Below the pieces are notes generated by a model. That model saw only the letters and a list, made by a program, of their open reading frames with translations, did no database searches and was not told the origin of the DNA. From assembly GCA_002732675.1 (NCBI GenBank), contig NVRR01000006.1, forward strand, positions 8,183 to 16,891: a stretch of DNA of 8,709 bases, read 5' to 3'. This document shows positions 7,101 through 8,709 of this stretch, piece by piece. This DNA is from Sneathiella sp. Its GTDB lineage: Bacteria; Pseudomonadota; Alphaproteobacteria; Sneathiellales; Sneathiellaceae. A program made the translations under genes and the position numbers. Position 1 is the stretch's first letter. Each line of letters begins with the position of its first letter.

Positions 7101-8709
7101 CCTCGGCGCTACCCGCACAGGGCCCATCATTGTCGCAAGCTCTGGGCGGAAAACTGCTTCACCGGCAACGGCAACGGATCCTGCACCTGCAAATGTAAGG
7201 TGAATTTCTTCCCTCGGATCAAATGACAGGATTGCCCGGCATAAGCTAAATGCGCTGTCAAAAAGCAGCTTCTGACTGGAATCCTGATCTGCCGTCAACG
7301 CCCAGTGATGGGCAATATGTGTCGGCTGGGTCGGTAAGGCTGCAAGAAGCGCTTCATAATCTTCGTCGCGATCGACAACGATGCGAAATTCATTTCCGTC
7401 CTGCCGATATGCATCCCCCGGCCGGACAATATAACATTGACAACCCCGCATCTTGAGTTGTTTCGCCAAGGCGTCGGAAATCGGGTCTTCGCCATGAAAA
7501 AGCAGCCACGTTTGACCGCGTGCCTGATCCGCTGGCGGCAATGGAGCCTCAGCCCATTTGATGGTTTTATACCAGTCGTCGGGATTGGAAAGGCGCTCAA
7601 TGGAGCCGCCCGCAGTATCCCCCACCATCTCATCTGATTTAAAGCCCGAACCGGGTTCAACCCAATGTCGCTGTTTCTCAAAAGCATAGGTGGGCAAGGA
7701 AACGCGCCGTCCATCGGCACCTGGTAATACTTCCCATTCAAGGCTCCCGCCATGAGCCCAAATCGCGGCGGCAGTGGTCAACGCAACCGCGAAATCATCA
7801 TCGTCATCTTTCGGTAGTTTTCCGGACGCCAGAACCGCTTGCGGTTTGTTCTCAGCTTCGCTCATCTTGACAAGAGGTCCCAGGGTCTGGCCCGGCCCCA
7901 CTTCCAGAATGATCTGATTAGGCTTTAGCAAGATGGTTTCGATCGCATCGGCGAAAAGCACCGTATGACGTAAATGCTGAACCCAGTAATCAATGGTCGA
8001 GAAATCACCCTCTTCAGCCCAGTCACCACGCAAACTGGAGACGAATGGAATTTCAGGGGCACGCAATGTCACGCCCTCAATACTGTTGCGAAAATTATCC
8101 AGCTGATCATCTAGAATGCGGCTATGAGCGGCGACATTGATGCGGATTCGCGTCGCCTCATATTCTGATCCGGCAAGCTGGGATTCCAGCGCGTCAATCT
8201 TGGCAATTTCACCGGAGACCACGCAGATATCCGGCGCATTAAACGCTGCAATATCCAGACTACCCCCGATAAGCTCCATAATTTTCTCGCGGCCCGCCGG
8301 GATCATGCTCATGGCACCTGCCCTCGCAGCATCCATAACTTTTCCGCGGCAGGTTACGATTTTAAGGGCATCCGCCACGGACATCACGTTGGCGATTACC
8401 GCGCCCGCATATTCCCCTGCGCTATGGCCAAGGATCGCGGCAGGCTGAACTCCCCAGCCCAGCCACATCCGCGCATAGGCATATTCAAGGATAAAAAGTG
8501 CCGGAATAGCATAACCGGACATTTCCAGTTTTGCCCGCGCCGTTTCATCATCGCGGTTTCGCTCAAACATCATTGCCCGCAAATCAGTCGGGGCGTCCGC
8601 GGGTATTTGCGAGAAGCACTCATTTACCGCCGCATTGAACACGGGCGACGTATCAAGCAGCCCTGCCCCGGCCCCCGGATATTGCGCGCCGCCACCCGGA
8701 AACATAAAG
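4137..8709 (-). CDS. Type I polyketide synthase, C-terminal module AT-KR-DH-ACP-TE (5' end outside window)
   Basis: The frame stays open to the right edge, so the methionine at 8705 (inside FMFPGGGAQ) is not the start. Numbering from that Met, the domains are: acyltransferase about 1-300 with GHSAGEY (Ser95) and NVAAHS (His194); linker ending YAFEKQRHW; KR structural part from DWYKTIKWAEAPLP (about 376); KR catalytic part about 600-800 with TGGMSGIG, Lys727, Ser751, Tyr764 and Asn768; dehydratase about 808-1085 with HVVGGVPVLP (His841, Gly845, Pro850), FGPRW and HPGLTD (Asp1004); a KR-tail-like segment about 1100-1137; ACP about 1165-1235 with DLGGHSL (Ser1198); thioesterase about 1275-1520 with GYSGGG (Ser1347), Asp1374 and His1499. 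VED at the KR LDD position suggests a B-type ketoreductase. The module would extend, reduce, perhaps dehydrate, and release the chain. No enoylreductase is seen. DH placement after KR is unusual; the presumed ketosynthase lies upstream, out of view. Confidence 0.95.
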   Translation of the reverse strand, partial: FMFPGGGAQYPGAGAGLLDTSPVFNAAVNECFSQIPADAPTDLRAMMFERNRDDETARAKLEMSGYAIPALFILEYAYARMWLGWGVQPAAILGHSAGEYAGAVIANVMSVADALKIVTCRGKVMDAARAGAMSMIPAGREKIMELIGGSLDIAAFNAPDICVVSGEIAKIDALESQLAGSEYEATRIRINVAAHSRILDDQLDNFRNSIEGVTLRAPEIPFVSSLRGDWAEEGDFSTIDYWVQHLRHTVLFADAIETILLKPNQIILEVGPGQTLGPLVKMSEAENKPQAVLASGKLPKDDDDDFAVALTTAAAIWAHGGSLEWEVLPGADGRRVSLPTYAFEKQRHWVEPGSGFKSDEMVGDTAGGSIERLSNPDDWYKTIKWAEAPLPPADQARGQTWLLFHGEDPISDALAKQLKMRGCQCYIVRPGDAYRQDGNEFRIVVDRDEDYEALLAALPTQPTHIAHHWALTADQDSSQKLLFDSAFSLCRAILSFDPREEIHLTFAGAGSVAVAGEAVFRPELATMMGPVRVAPREAPILTTQYIDVEASADPQGMALMVLEEHDAAAKEDRVAYRNGVRFKERLSAQDTPLPVELPVKLKQKGCYIITGGMSGIGLALAAYLGKSWGARLVLIGRRDLAAKSEWDHILNSRPRSDIAHYIRTVREIEDAGGEVHYFSADVTDKAVIGSVIEKFEGFDGLFHGAGIVEDAPMMVKTLADTHRIMAAKVVGGEILSSLLPDGSLDFFAIFSSTSVFTAPPGQVDYVAANAYLEALAASRQDGLAISWSVWRDIGMASRAYGLDGEQVDGPHPLLGQKEIAEDGTISFAKNYDPADLWVLNEHVVGGVPVLPGTAYIEIARAALEAGSDGRPWEIQALSFSSPMAFPEGLQVRVVVSLVPNKNGYQFLVESAAGPDAALIEHCRAQVKKKLLVDRKIPVALHGLSGLTHSENSGEDSQGKLIDFGPRWDNVGEIRVGKNAIEADFALAHKFKGDLEEFAAHPGLTDEAATIGLNLLADVGSEGAFYAPMSVDRIRILAPLQREIMARAKLVAHTAGQFASFDVVIFDRRETPLMILEGFALRRVEGDSFDANEGSGQLIDRMIAQGLRAREAPEIFARLLNANAHQIIVSPTPLVDLRREMALLAGPKKAKPSVTEGQSDGEQEQYANSVEQKIAKFWKDLLGVHQPHPDDDFFDLGGHSLAAVRLFAKIRREYETDLPLATLFQAPTLRGLADVVIVEGGIDIGQEPGETNMSAVSQTSKEWTPLVQIKPGSEKFNPLYLVHGAGGNVLNFRSLSGYLDPRLPFYALRAKGSDGGKEIDETVEDMARRYIKAIRERQPEGPYTLAGYSGGGVIAFEMAHQLVALGQEIRYLIMFDTLAPDLGQQPLSFFQKVWMARHWSLKFALGWPGRKWQGRFAKKEKAEIQKYLERGENLPEELIGRRMTEAYLTAENLYHPPDYSGDILLFKAGQGSVDFLRAGPELGWREWASGEIVIQEFDCDHFGMMADPTISKIGAVLNELIIGD

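Noticed and set aside
8703..8705. ATG (minus strand) as start of the polyketide synthase gene
   Set aside because: The frame continues to the window edge with a Phe codon before it, and the Met lies within the FMFPGGGAQ motif of an acyltransferase domain, so the gene is cut by the window.

Overview
The window looks like a chromosomal segment of a mid-GC proteobacterium, most likely an alphaproteobacterium. That placement rests on a Tat-exported TakP-like TRAP binding protein, strong Shine-Dalgarno sites beside GTG or TTG starts, and general protein character. No rRNA, tRNA, CRISPR array or insertion sequence is visible, and genus cannot be told from the sequence alone.

Left part (1-3174): a minus-strand MFS transporter runs off the left edge and is divergent from a plus-strand thiamine-controlled unit. 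That unit has a likely promoter (554-581), a TPP riboswitch (591-675), and a 3' expression platform that can fold into a hairpin hiding the ribosome-binding site of thiM (hydroxyethylthiazole kinase). Only 17 nt after thiM comes a Tat-dependent TRAP substrate-binding protein of the TakP type. No DctQ or DctM membrane subunit follows. Instead, right at the TRAP stop codon, similarity begins to the C-terminal TPR half of an ECF42-type sigma factor (COG4941 type) whose sigma-2 and sigma-4 regions are absent. The junction looks like a deletion or recombination scar.

Middle (3175-4150): a stand-alone, membrane-anchored alpha/beta hydrolase with an intact Ser-Asp-His triad.

Right part (4137-8709, minus strand): the last 1,523 or so residues of a large type I polyketide synthase whose 5' part, presumably with the ketosynthase, lies beyond the right edge. 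The visible order is AT, KR, DH, ACP, thioesterase. The dehydratase lies after the ketoreductase and appears to be inserted between the KR catalytic core and the KR C-terminal tail, which is not the textbook AT-DH-KR order. The terminal thioesterase makes this a chain-releasing module, and its last codons overlap the hydrolase gene tail to tail by 14 bp.

The most interesting points are the unusual KR/DH architecture, the TRAP binding protein placed behind a TPP riboswitch, and the TRAP/sigma-factor junction. No clearly new multi-gene system is evident.
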